Part shown: positions 53,748 through 62,404 of the stretch, piece by piece
How positions within the stretch are numbered: position 1 is the stretch's first letter
Layout: the number at the start of each line of letters is the position of its first letter
DNA from: Bacillota bacterium
GTDB lineage: Bacteria; Bacillota; Limnochordia; Darwinibacteriales; Darwinibacteriaceae
NCBI GenBank assembly: GCA_012837385.1
Contig: DURH01000020.1
Span: 129,972-193,971, forward strand
Direction: 5' to 3'
DNA: 64,000 bases
Translations under genes and position numbers: made by a program
Notes under the pieces: model-generated
What the model was told of the DNA's origin: nothing
Seen by the model: the letters and a program-made list of their open reading frames with translations, nothing else
Databases searched by the model: none

Positions 53748-54863
53748 ATGCGGGGCAGAGTGAGGCTGGGCAGGCGGACCAAGGAGCTGGCAGCAAAACT
53801 GCAGCCGCAAGAGATTGCGGTTATTGCCCACGAAGACCTGGACGCGGTTGGTGCCGCCGGCCTGGTGGAAGCGGGGGCTGTGGCAGTGATCAATGCTTTT
53901 TCTTCTTTAACCTGCCGCTATCCCAATTTGGGACCGCGGCTTTTGCACAATTGCGGAGTCCCGCTTCTGGACAATGTGGGCGAAGCCATTTTCGACCGTC
54001 TTCAGGACGGTGACGTTGTAGTTATCGACGGCCGCAAAGTCTTGAGAAATGGACAGGTGATCGCCGTGGGTACGGTGGTGACCAAGCACATGATTGAAAT
54101 GCGGGAGAGTTTCGCCCAGCTCAATCTGCCCGCGGAACTAGAACGTTTCGTCAGCAACACTTTGGAGTATGCCTCCCGGGAAAAGGATGTGATCTTAGGG
54201 CAGATCCAATTTCCGCCGCTGCGCATTCAGTGCAGAGGGAAGACGGTAGTGGTGGTTGTGCGCGGTATGGGCTATCGGGAAGACCTAGAGGTTCTGGCTC
54301 CCTTTATTCAAGAAGCAGGCCCCATCCTGGTGGGGGTGGACGGAGGGGCAGATGCCCTGCTTCAGGCGGGTTACAAGCCTCATATCATCATCGGAGACAT
54401 GGACAGTGTTACCGACTCTGCCCTGCGCTGTGGAGCTCAGCTAATCGCCCATGCCTATCCTGAGGGCCGCTGTCCTGGTGCCCAGCGCTTGGACAGCCTT
54501 GGGTTGCAATTCCATGCGGTTCCTGCACCTGGCACCAGTGAAGATTTGGCTCTGCTCTTGGCCCATGACAATGGCGCTGAACTCATTGTGTTGGTTGGTT
54601 CCCACTCCAACATGATTGATTTCTTGGAGAAGGGGCGCGCAGGGATGGCCTCGACCTTCCTGACCCGTTTGAAGATCGGCCCCATCTTGTTAGACGCAAA
54701 AAAGATGAGTGAGCTGTACCGCCCCACATCTGCTTACGGCGCTTTACCAGTTGTGTTAGCAGCTTTAATACCAATTCTGATCTTTATGGGGTTGGCTTCT
54801 CCCTGGCGCCACTATCTACGCCTTTTTTGGCTGCAGCTGCGCCTGATCGCGGGGTGGTTGTAG
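53748..54863 (+). CDS. steA: SteA-like protein
   Basis: The 371-residue protein has a domain related to thiamin pyrophosphokinase (ILVGVDGGADALLQAGYKP, IIIGDMDSV) and one C-terminal membrane helix (VVLAALIPILIFMGL). The SteA/SteB pair affects cytokinesis and cell-wall assembly in Corynebacterium. Here too a SteB-type gene follows directly (overlapping stop/start). No enzymatic substrate is known. Confidence 0.82.
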   Translation: MRGRVRLGRRTKELAAKLQPQEIAVIAHEDLDAVGAAGLVEAGAVAVINAFSSLTCRYPNLGPRLLHNCGVPLLDNVGEAIFDRLQDGDVVVIDGRKVLRNGQVIAVGTVVTKHMIEMRESFAQLNLPAELERFVSNTLEYASREKDVILGQIQFPPLRIQCRGKTVVVVVRGMGYREDLEVLAPFIQEAGPILVGVDGGADALLQAGYKPHIIIGDMDSVTDSALRCGAQLIAHAYPEGRCPGAQRLDSLGLQFHAVPAPGTSEDLALLLAHDNGAELIVLVGSHSNMIDFLEKGRAGMASTFLTRLKIGPILLDAKKMSELYRPTSAYGALPVVLAALIPILIFMGLASPWRHYLRLFWLQLRLIAGWL

Positions 54864-55498
54864 TGAACATGGGCTTCCGTTACCATGTTGCTTCGCTGCT
54901 GGCCGTGTTTTTTAGTTTGATTCTGGGTATCCTGATCGGAGGTGCCCTCTTTCCAGACCATGCCCTTGTTGAGGAGCAGGCACTACTCATCGCTGAATTG
55001 GAGGAGCGCTTTCGGGAGACCAATGCCAAACTCGGCGCACTCCAAGCTGAGCTGGATTTCTCCGTTCAGGCCTGGTCCCAGCTCCGGGACAGCATAGCTA
55101 GAGATCGCCTGTCTGACCGGGCGGTGGTTTTGGTTGGAGCAGGGGGGAGTCCTTTGGAGGCATTCTTGGAGCAGGCAGGCGCACAGCTAGAGCACATAGA
55201 CTGGGACGGCCTGGCGCAGATCGCTCCTGAAAAGGGCCTGACCATTGTGTTTCCTTTGGGAACAGAAAGGCTGTCCAGCGAGCAGCTGGGGCTTGTGCAG
55301 AACTTAGCTGCTGTTGGCGCCAACCTGAGCTTTGTGTGGGAGACGGGCTTGGAACCTGTTCTGATGGAGCTTCCCCCCAGCCTTCAGGTGGACAGCATTG
55401 ATACCAGTGTGGGGGAAATAGCGTTTCTCTTGGGTTTGGCTTCCAATGCCCAGGGGCACTACGGCCTCCACAAAGACGCCCAGGGGCTGTTCCCATGA
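54863..55498 (+). CDS. steB: SteB/MctB-type membrane protein
   Basis: The 211-residue protein has one N-terminal membrane helix (HVASLLAVFFSLILGILIGGAL), a coiled coil and an external domain. The family is often labelled copper transporter (MctB), but there are no obvious copper motifs. GTG 54863 overlaps the steA stop; ATG 54869 is possible. Confidence 0.8.
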   Translation: MNMGFRYHVASLLAVFFSLILGILIGGALFPDHALVEEQALLIAELEERFRETNAKLGALQAELDFSVQAWSQLRDSIARDRLSDRAVVLVGAGGSPLEAFLEQAGAQLEHIDWDGLAQIAPEKGLTIVFPLGTERLSSEQLGLVQNLAAVGANLSFVWETGLEPVLMELPPSLQVDSIDTSVGEIAFLLGLASNAQGHYGLHKDAQGLFP

Positions 55499-56202
55499 AA
55501 GTGGTGGCCCTGATCGCCGCCTATAACGAAGAGCAGTACATAGGCAAGACTCTAGAGGCGGTATCCTCTGTGGAGTTGGTGGATGAGATTTTGGTGATCA
55601 ACGATGGATCCACGGATGGTACCCAAGCAGTAGTGGAAGAGTATGTTCAGCTGGCCCCTGGTCGCTTCGGGATCTTGAGTCTGTCCACAAACAGTGGTAA
55701 AGGCAGTGCACTGCGCCAGGGTGTGAACGCGGTTCAGGGTGATATTTACCTGTTCCTAGATGCGGATCTGGGCAGTACCGCCTGTTATGCCAGGGATCTC
55801 TTGGAGCCCGTGTTGAGTTCAGAGGCGGATATGACGATAGCCCGTTTTTCCGAAGGTCAATCCTTGGGGGGAGAACGGATGGGTTTCGGCTTGGTGCGCC
55901 GCCTTGCTGCCTTAGGTGTGAGGCTGCTAACTGGAACCAGAGTGCAGAGTCCCCTGTCTGGACAGAGGGCTGTTAAGGCAGAAGTGCTGCAGCGCGTAGG
56001 AGGTCTGGCCCAGGGTTTCGGCGTGGAGGTGAGCCTCACAATTGGGGCGTTGTACCATGGTTTTACCCTGAGGGAGGTGCCTGTGCCCATGAAGCATCGA
56101 GCCTATGGCCGGAGCATCAAGGGATTCTTGCACCGCGGCCGTCAGCTCATCCACGTTGTGAAGGCGCTGATGTACTGCTGGCGGAGGGGGTGGCATGGTT
56201 GA
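55495..56202 (+). CDS. Family 2 glycosyltransferase
   Basis: The 235-residue GT-A enzyme starts VVALIAAYNEEQYIGKTLEAV, has INDGSTDGT and the metal-binding FLDADLG. No membrane helices are present, so it may act on a lipid-linked acceptor at the inner face. It overlaps steB by 4 bp and the next gene by 4 bp, forming a steA-steB-GT-phosphotransferase unit. Confidence 0.88.
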   Translation: MKVVALIAAYNEEQYIGKTLEAVSSVELVDEILVINDGSTDGTQAVVEEYVQLAPGRFGILSLSTNSGKGSALRQGVNAVQGDIYLFLDADLGSTACYARDLLEPVLSSEADMTIARFSEGQSLGGERMGFGLVRRLAALGVRLLTGTRVQSPLSGQRAVKAEVLQRVGGLAQGFGVEVSLTIGALYHGFTLREVPVPMKHRAYGRSIKGFLHRGRQLIHVVKALMYCWRRGWHG

Positions 56203-56963
56203 TCTGGACATTGGCAGCGGGGGTCTTTTCTTATCTATCAGTTGCTGCCCTTCTTCCCATTTATCAAAGGCAGAGGGCTGAGAACTATCTTGGTGAATCG
56301 GTGCCCAGTGGCCTGGGTTACGCCTTCCTACTGCCAGCCGTTCTTGCTATGCTGCTCCGCGCGGGGGCGTCCGCCCAAACGCTTCTTTTTGCCTCCACGC
56401 TCCTGCTCTTCGCAGCCTTGGGTGCCATAGATGATTCTCTGGGGGATTCCAGACGCAAGGGCTTCAGAGCCCATTTGAGCGTTCAAGCGCTCTCCACAGG
56501 CGCCCTTAAAGCTTGGGGTGGAGCGACAAGTGCCTTGGTGGCGGCCTGGTTGCTGGATGGCAGCTGGTTGGAAGTGGTGCTAAATGCCGGCCTCACAGCT
56601 TTAGGGGCCAACTTCCTCAATCTACTGGATTTGAGGCCGGGACGGGCAGGCAAGGCTTTTCTCCTCTTGGCGCTGCCCCTTAATTTTCTGCCAGGGGGTC
56701 ACGTAGTGCCCCTGCGGGTTTTGTCTGCATCCCTTCTGGGGTACCTACCCTGGGATCTTAAGAGACGGGCCATGATGGGTGACACTGGTGCCAACCCCCT
56801 TGGGGCCGCTCTTGGCTTAGCGGCGTCTGGACTGCCCCGGGCACTGAAAATGCTCGTTCTCGTGGTTCTAGCAGTGTTGAACTTGGCTGCGGAGAAGGTT
56901 TCGTTCTCGAAGATTATCGAAAGCAATCGCGTCCTACATTTTCTGGATCAGTTGGGGCGCTGA
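56199..56963 (+). CDS. MraY/WecA-like glycosyl-phosphate transferase (divergent)
   Basis: About 254 residues with many membrane helices and parts of the MraY pattern: GAIDDSLGD (catalytic Asp pair), LNLLDLRPGR and MMGDTGANPLGAALG. It is shorter than MraY (about 320). Probably moves a sugar phosphate onto a lipid carrier for the neighbouring glycosyltransferase. TTG 56199 is chosen because GGAGGGGG lies about 8 nt upstream; GTG 56190 abuts that site. Confidence 0.75.
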   Translation: MIWTLAAGVFSYLSVAALLPIYQRQRAENYLGESVPSGLGYAFLLPAVLAMLLRAGASAQTLLFASTLLLFAALGAIDDSLGDSRRKGFRAHLSVQALSTGALKAWGGATSALVAAWLLDGSWLEVVLNAGLTALGANFLNLLDLRPGRAGKAFLLLALPLNFLPGGHVVPLRVLSASLLGYLPWDLKRRAMMGDTGANPLGAALGLAASGLPRALKMLVLVVLAVLNLAAEKVSFSKIIESNRVLHFLDQLGR

Positions 56964-57021
56964 AGGAATGGCAGGTATGATGTGGAATTAGGATCACAAC
57001 TACGCCTTAAGGAGAGAGATG

Positions 57022-57642
57022 ATGCGCATTTTTCTGTTGATAATGGCTGGCCTCCTCACCACCTTCTGCATGGTCAATGCGGAGACCGGCTCGGTTTACA
57101 CAGTACAGCCAGGAGATACTCTGTGGGATATCGCTTTAGCACATGGTACTTCGTGGCAGGAGCTAGCTGCTCTGAACAGGATTAATGATCCCACCACGCT
57201 GCAGGTCGGTGCCAGGCTCCGCCTTCCATCGCAATCTGGATCAAGTGCCAAGCTGGTGCTGCACGATGGGACAACGGTGGTGGTCACATCTGAAGAACAG
57301 GATCTGCTGGCCCGCGTTGTCTATGCTGAAGCAAATGGCGAGCCCATGGAGGGGAAGGTGGCAGTAGCCGCTGTAATCTTCAATAGGGTGAAATCCGCCA
57401 AGTATCCCAACTCAGTGTGGGAGGTGCTCCACCAAGAGGGGCAGTTCACCCCTGTGCAGGAGGGTAGGGTGCCTACTAAGGCAGATGCCAGCTGTGTGGA
57501 TGCGGTTAAAAGGGCCTTGGCTGGGGAGGACCCCACTGGCGGAGCTTTGTTCTTCTATAATCCCAACACGACTCGTGCAGCTGACTACTGGGCCACCAAA
57601 CAGGTGATCAAAAGGATCGGGAATCATAACTTTGCCCTCTAG
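57022..57642 (+). CDS. SleB/CwlJ-type cell-wall hydrolase with LysM
   Basis: The 206-residue secreted protein has a signal peptide (FLLIMAGLLTTFCMVNA), a LysM domain (YTVQPGDTLWDIALAHG) and a hydrolase_2 domain with the catalytic Glu in VVYAEANGEPMEGKVAVAAV and FNRV. Family members degrade spore cortex at germination. ATG 57022 is chosen over 57019 for spacing to GGAGAG. It begins the spore-wall cluster. Confidence 0.88.
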   Translation: MRIFLLIMAGLLTTFCMVNAETGSVYTVQPGDTLWDIALAHGTSWQELAALNRINDPTTLQVGARLRLPSQSGSSAKLVLHDGTTVVVTSEEQDLLARVVYAEANGEPMEGKVAVAAVIFNRVKSAKYPNSVWEVLHQEGQFTPVQEGRVPTKADASCVDAVKRALAGEDPTGGALFFYNPNTTRAADYWATKQVIKRIGNHNFAL

Positions 57643-57670
57643 GTGAATAGATTTACCTAGAGGTGATGTC

Positions 57671-58441
57671 ATGCGTGTTTACGTCCTTAAGGTAAAGTGG
57701 TGGTACTTGTTCTTAATTCTCCTGCTGGCCTTTCTGAGCATTGTCCCGCAGGTGAGGACTCCCCTGATTATGTCGGTTCTGTCCAGGGGACGGCTTGTTC
57801 CCATCTATGACGTAAAGACAGCAGAAAAGAAGCTGGCCATCTCTTTCGACGCCACGTGGGGTACGGACTTAACCGATGAGATCCTTGGCATCCTGGCGGA
57901 GCACGACATCAAGACCACGTTCTTTTTAGCTGGATACTGGGTCGACAAGCATCCCGAGTATGTAGTCAAGATTGCCGCGGCAGGGCATGAGATCGGCAAT
58001 CACAGCTATTCCCATCCCCACATGAATACCCTCAACGAGCAGGGCATTGCCTTTGAACTCCAGAAAAACGAGCATCTGATTAGGGATTTGACGGGGCAGC
58101 AGACCACTCTGTTTCGCCCGCCTTTCGGAGAGTACAACAATCAGGTGATCTCAGTTGCCACTTCTTTGGGTTACCATACCATCCAGTGGTCTGTGGACTC
58201 TTTGGATTGGAAGAACCTAACGAGCGCTCAGATCTATGAGCGGGTTATGAGCCAGGTTAAGCCCGGTTCCATAGTGCTGTTCCACAACGCAGCCCCAGGT
58301 ACTCCCGGGGCTATTCGGCGTTTGATCCCAGATCTGCTCAGCCAGGGCTATGCCATAGTACCCATTTCGGAACTGCTGCATAAAGGAGAGTACTATATCG
58401 ACCATGCCGGAACCCAGCATCCTGGAAAAGGAGGCAGTTAG
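57671..58441 (+). CDS. pdaB: PdaB-like polysaccharide deacetylase
   Basis: The 256-residue NodB-fold enzyme is membrane-anchored (WWYLFLILLLAFLSIVP). Its motifs are intact: SFDATWGTD (catalytic base Asp), NHSYSHPHM (metal His pair), RPPFGEYN and FHNAAPGT. The FDATWG form is typical of PdaB, needed for spore maintenance. The next gene is a degenerate relative. Confidence 0.9.
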   Translation: MRVYVLKVKWWYLFLILLLAFLSIVPQVRTPLIMSVLSRGRLVPIYDVKTAEKKLAISFDATWGTDLTDEILGILAEHDIKTTFFLAGYWVDKHPEYVVKIAAAGHEIGNHSYSHPHMNTLNEQGIAFELQKNEHLIRDLTGQQTTLFRPPFGEYNNQVISVATSLGYHTIQWSVDSLDWKNLTSAQIYERVMSQVKPGSIVLFHNAAPGTPGAIRRLIPDLLSQGYAIVPISELLHKGEYYIDHAGTQHPGKGGS

Positions 58442-58443
58442 GC

Positions 58444-59412
58444 ATGATCATCACTAAGAAAGCAATTCTCATGGGTGTGGGCGCTGCCGTGCTGATTGCG
58501 CTCCTGTTTACCGCACCTGGGCTGTATGAGGCTGCCCAGAGGACTCTATATGGGGTGAAGACTGGAGTAACCTTAGAAGGCCAGCTGGTGGAAGGTCTTT
58601 TGGAGGAAGAGCTCTATGATGTGGTGGCCAGCTTGGCGGAAAGCTTCTACGTAGAGGCGAGCAATGCCAGCTGGGATTGGCAGACAGGCGAAATCACTCC
58701 CGAGGTTGTGGGGCAGATTGTGGACGTGCAGAGTACTGTGGCAGCCCTCTTGGAGGCCCCAGCCCATTCCAGCGTGCACTTGGTGACAGTGCTTGTTCTG
58801 CCTTCTATTACTCAAGCCCATTTTCAGCCGCACTATCGGGGGCCGTCCAGCGAACCCCGGGTTGCCCTGATGTTTAACGTGGATTGGGGAGATGAGTACA
58901 TCCCAGGAATTTTGGAGGTGTTGGACCAAGCAGATGCCTCCGCCACCTGGTTTCTCACCGGACGCTGGGCCCAGCATGCGCCTGAGCTGGCCCGGGCCAT
59001 TGCTGAAGCAGGTCATGAACTTGGGAATCATGGAGGTTGGCACGGTCTGCCTAGTGAGATGAGCCGCGGCGAAGTGACACGGCTCATCCAAGAAGGCGAA
59101 GATTTGATTCTAGAGGCGACGGGCCAGCGACCCCAGGCCTTCGCTCCACCCGCGGGAGATTTCAATGAGGAGACGGTGGCGATGGCCGCGGAGATGGGCT
59201 ACAAGACGGTGCTGTGGACGGTAGACACTGTGGACTGGCAAAGGCCTGCTCCCACCAAGATCATTGATCGGGTACTGGGCGGACTGGTCAATGGAGCCTT
59301 GATTTTGATGCACCCAACGCAGCCCACTCTGGAAGCACTGCCCGTTATCCTCGATCACTTGGCTGCCCGGGGTTACCAGTGTGTAACGGTGAGCGAGCTC
59401 CTAGCCGACTAG
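58444..59412 (+). CDS. Polysaccharide deacetylase-like protein, changed active site
   Basis: The 322-residue NodB-fold protein has an N-terminal anchor, then a roughly 100-residue region of its own, then the deacetylase domain from about 140. The metal histidines remain (NHGGWH), but the catalytic base Asp of motif 1 is Asn (MFNVDWGD), and the Arg of motif 3 is Ala (APPAGDFN). It starts 2 nt after the PdaB-like gene and its stop overlaps a convergent gene. It may bind rather than deacetylate. Confidence 0.82.
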   Translation: MIITKKAILMGVGAAVLIALLFTAPGLYEAAQRTLYGVKTGVTLEGQLVEGLLEEELYDVVASLAESFYVEASNASWDWQTGEITPEVVGQIVDVQSTVAALLEAPAHSSVHLVTVLVLPSITQAHFQPHYRGPSSEPRVALMFNVDWGDEYIPGILEVLDQADASATWFLTGRWAQHAPELARAIAEAGHELGNHGGWHGLPSEMSRGEVTRLIQEGEDLILEATGQRPQAFAPPAGDFNEETVAMAAEMGYKTVLWTVDTVDWQRPAPTKIIDRVLGGLVNGALILMHPTQPTLEALPVILDHLAARGYQCVTVSELLAD

Positions 59413-60627
59413 AAGGTCTTCTACGCTGTTCCACAGCTCGGGGTCCTCTTGGCCCAAATTGGCCAGAGCTGCACCGCCCAACTGGTATTTGGCGACCAAT
59501 TCCAGTTTGTGCTTGAGACTGTAGCGGTTTTCAAACCAGACTTCCCCGCCGTTTCCGTAGTGGAAATATGGTGTCATGGAGACGGGATCCCAGCGCACTT
59601 TGGCACCTTGTTGGGCGGCGAGTTCCAGTACTTCTCCATGGCTGAGCACTTGAGCGCTGCCCGTTCTCGACCAGTCTAGGGCAGAGGTGCTCAGGGCTAG
59701 GATGATTTTCCGGGAATCGATAGCTTGGGTGATGGCGCTTAACTGGCTTTCCAGTTCTGGTAAGGCAGCCAGCGGGCCTGGACCGTCTTTCTGGAGGGCG
59801 CTGTACAGCACTACATAATCCACGGATCCGCTAGCTGCCTGGTAGTCGATGTCCGCACTTAGTGGAAGCCCCACCAGTGTGCGCAGCCCCTTGGCTTGAA
59901 GTTCAGCGCTTAAGCTTTCTAGAAATGCGAAGAGCTCAGGCTGTTCGGCTCCGGGAACATAGGCGATGTTGAGGAGAATACCTTTTAGTCCCCACTCTTC
60001 TACAGTGCTCACTAGTTGGCTTATGGTGTTCTGCTTCAGATAGGAGCTGGTCAAAAGGCGCGTAGGGTGGGAGGCCACCTGGACGTGGGCGAAGGTTTCT
60101 AGTTCCTGATTCCCCGCGAAGTATAGGCTTCTGCCCATTTCCTGAGGGTCGAAATCTGCGCTGAGTCCGCCATAGCTATCCAGCGTCCAGCCAAGGGGGG
60201 CCGCTGCTGTTAGTTTTGTAGAGTGTTCCAGCATGCTTCCGTAGGCTTGTTCGCCTGGGATATAGTAACCCAAGATCACCCGATCCAAGTCTTTAGGCAG
60301 CACGGGGGTGATGGTCAAGGCGTAGTCAGGGACCCATCCTGTAGGGCCTGAGCTGGGACGGATCTTGTACCACCCATCCTGCTTGTCCAGGATGATCACC
60401 CCTTGGTTAGTGCTCCTGACCACTCCGAGCGCGGCTGCCTCAGGTGAGGGAGCGCTGCGTACAGTTACCGTGTCAGCAACGATTCGGGCGGTTTGCCCTA
60501 GGACAGAATAGGACTGCTGTTGGGCAGGGGGCGCAATAGGCTCCACTGGCTGGGCTGGCTGTCCCCCGAGCAGAGTAGTGAAGTAAAATAAAACAGATAA
60601 GGCGGCGACAATGACACCCTGGTCCAT
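59401..60627 (-). CDS. SH3-domain plus GH18-like protein, catalytic Glu missing
   Basis: The 408-residue secreted protein has a hydrophobic N terminus (VIVAALSVLFYFTTLLG), a proline-rich linker, an SH3b domain (about 45-105, VRSAPSPEAAALGVV) and a C-terminal GH18-type TIM barrel like the YaaH/YdhD spore proteins. The catalytic DxxDxDxE strand is replaced: GILLNIAYV stands where GVNIDIEYV-type sequence is expected. Real start is ATG 60627 after GGGGGGTAG. It converges on the deacetylase-like gene with a 12-bp overlap. Confidence 0.8.
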   Translation of the reverse strand: MDQGVIVAALSVLFYFTTLLGGQPAQPVEPIAPPAQQQSYSVLGQTARIVADTVTVRSAPSPEAAALGVVRSTNQGVIILDKQDGWYKIRPSSGPTGWVPDYALTITPVLPKDLDRVILGYYIPGEQAYGSMLEHSTKLTAAAPLGWTLDSYGGLSADFDPQEMGRSLYFAGNQELETFAHVQVASHPTRLLTSSYLKQNTISQLVSTVEEWGLKGILLNIAYVPGAEQPELFAFLESLSAELQAKGLRTLVGLPLSADIDYQAASGSVDYVVLYSALQKDGPGPLAALPELESQLSAITQAIDSRKIILALSTSALDWSRTGSAQVLSHGEVLELAAQQGAKVRWDPVSMTPYFHYGNGGEVWFENRYSLKHKLELVAKYQLGGAALANLGQEDPELWNSVEDLLVG

Positions 60628-60740
60628 ATCTACCCCCCCTTTCTGATGTACTGAATCTATGGTATCATATTCATATCGCAAATTTCAGTGGAAAGAAGAG
60701 CACATGCTGGGTAGAACAGCCAGTTGTGCGGAGGTAAGTT

Positions 60741-61997
60741 ATGTACCAAAGGACAGTACTGCCCAATGGGATTAGGATAATCACAGAGAGCCTGCCGCAT
60801 GTCCGCTCAGTCACTCTGGGGGCTTGGTTTGAGGTGGGCAGCCGACACGAGCAGCCCCAGGACTGGGGCATGTCACACTTCGTCGAGCACATGATGTTTA
60901 AGGGAACCAGCACCTATTTGGCCCGGGATATCGCGGAAATTATGGATCAGCGAGGTGGGCACCTTAACGCCTTTACCGAGAAAGAGCAGACCTGCTACTA
61001 TTTCAAGGTGTTGGACGAGCACTTCGAAACAGCGGCCGATCTTCTCCAAGATATGCTGCTCGATTCCCTCTTCCTGCCGGAAGAAGTGGAGAAGGAGAAA
61101 AACGTAGTTCTGGAAGAGCTGCGAATGTACGAGGACTCCCCTGAAGACTTTGTGCATGATCTCTATTCAGATGTCTTGTGGCCCCACCATGCTTTGGGCA
61201 AGAACATCTTGGGCACCGAGTCTACCATCGAGGGCTTTACCTCGGAGCGGCTAAAGGATTATGTGGCTGAGCACTACACGGCTGATCGTTTGGTCATCTC
61301 TTGTGTAGGAAACATCAGCCATGACCAGGTGGTGGAGGCCTTTGCGCAAGCCTTCGCGACCCTGCCCAGAGGAGCAAAGGGGACTGTCTGCCAACCGCAG
61401 TATGTCGCGGGGAGCTGTCGTTTTCACGATCGCGATATCGAACAGGTCCATCTCTGCCTAGGTGCCCCGGCTTTGTCCCGTCGGGATGAGGCTAGATATG
61501 CCCTGCATCTGCTGGATACCATGATCGGTGGGGGAGTGAGTTCTCTCCTCTTCCAGCAGCTGCGGGAGGAGTTGGGGCTAGTGTACAGCACCTATTCGTT
61601 CAACTCTCTGTACAGTGATGTGGGATTCTACGGAATCTACGGAGGTTTCTTTCCTGGGAACTGGGAAAAGGTGTGGGACAGGCTCTGCGCCATGTTCAGC
61701 GAGCTGCCTCAGCTGCTGACGGAGGAGATGTTGGTGCGGGCAAAGCAGCAGGTGCGCAGCAGCTTGGTGCTGTCCTTGGAAAGCACCAGCAGCCGCATGT
61801 TCAGGCTGGCCAGAGGAGAAATCGATGAAGGGGGGCCCTTGGCTCCAGAAGCAGTGTTGAGCCGCATCGAGGCAGTGAGCGTCGAGCAGGTCTGGGAACT
61901 GGCGGAGCAGATCTACAATCCCCAACGCTGGAGTTGGGCGGCAGTGGGCCCCAGCCGTTTGGTAAGGGAGGATATACTATGTCGAAAGATATGCTGA
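60741..61997 (+). CDS. M16 family zinc peptidase (MlpA/YmxG-type)
   Basis: The 418-residue peptidase has the inverted zinc motif HFVEHMMFKGT near residue 48 and a downstream Glu ligand in EKNVVLEELRMYED. Relatives next to ymxH are called MlpA/YmxG in B. subtilis. It is divergent from the GH18-like gene and overlaps the next gene by 19 bp. Confidence 0.93.
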   Translation: MYQRTVLPNGIRIITESLPHVRSVTLGAWFEVGSRHEQPQDWGMSHFVEHMMFKGTSTYLARDIAEIMDQRGGHLNAFTEKEQTCYYFKVLDEHFETAADLLQDMLLDSLFLPEEVEKEKNVVLEELRMYEDSPEDFVHDLYSDVLWPHHALGKNILGTESTIEGFTSERLKDYVAEHYTADRLVISCVGNISHDQVVEAFAQAFATLPRGAKGTVCQPQYVAGSCRFHDRDIEQVHLCLGAPALSRRDEARYALHLLDTMIGGGVSSLLFQQLREELGLVYSTYSFNSLYSDVGFYGIYGGFFPGNWEKVWDRLCAMFSELPQLLTEEMLVRAKQQVRSSLVLSLESTSSRMFRLARGEIDEGGPLAPEAVLSRIEAVSVEQVWELAEQIYNPQRWSWAAVGPSRLVREDILCRKIC

Positions 61998-62344
61998 GAG
62001 AGATCTTCCGGCTGCAGGAACGCTTTGATCAGGCGGTGGTGGAACACAGAAGTCTCCAGTACAGCAAGGAAGTGTGGATTCAAAAAGAAGTGCTTGCCAT
62101 TATCTCGGAACTTGGCGAGATTCTGGACGAGGTGAACTTCAAGTGGTGGAAGGATACCCAAGAGATCGATCATGAACGCCTCAAGGAAGAAATCGTTGAT
62201 GTTCTACACTTCTTCGTCAGCATGTGCCTGAAGGCTGGTATCGGGCCGGATGAGCTGTACCAGGCCTATGTGCGAAAGAATGAAGAGAACTTCGCTCGCC
62301 AGGAAGGCAGAACCGAGCGGGAAGGTTATGCTTGGAAGAAATAG
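61979..62344 (+). CDS. Dimeric dUTPase/MazG-like nucleotide pyrophosphohydrolase
   Basis: The 121-residue, all-alpha protein has the metal-binding helices EVLAIISELGEILDEVNFKWWK (Glu residues) and EEIVDVLHFFVSMCLKAG (Glu-Glu-x-x-Asp), typical of dimeric dUTPases. It probably clears dUTP or a damaged nucleotide. ATG 61979 follows GGGAGG; it overlaps the M16 gene. Confidence 0.8.
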   Translation: MSKDMLREIFRLQERFDQAVVEHRSLQYSKEVWIQKEVLAIISELGEILDEVNFKWWKDTQEIDHERLKEEIVDVLHFFVSMCLKAGIGPDELYQAYVRKNEENFARQEGRTEREGYAWKK

Positions 62345-62360
62345 AAGGTTGTGGTATAAT
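62332..62360 (+). promoter_or_regulatory. Sigma-A-type promoter before the barrel-like gene
   Basis: TTGGAA (62332-62337) and TATAAT (62355-62360) have a 17-nt spacer. The -35 lies inside the end of the dUTPase-like gene. Confidence 0.7.
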
Positions 62361-62404
62361 AATTATACTCCGCGCCCAGGGAGATGTCCAAAGGAGTGCA
62401 TTCT

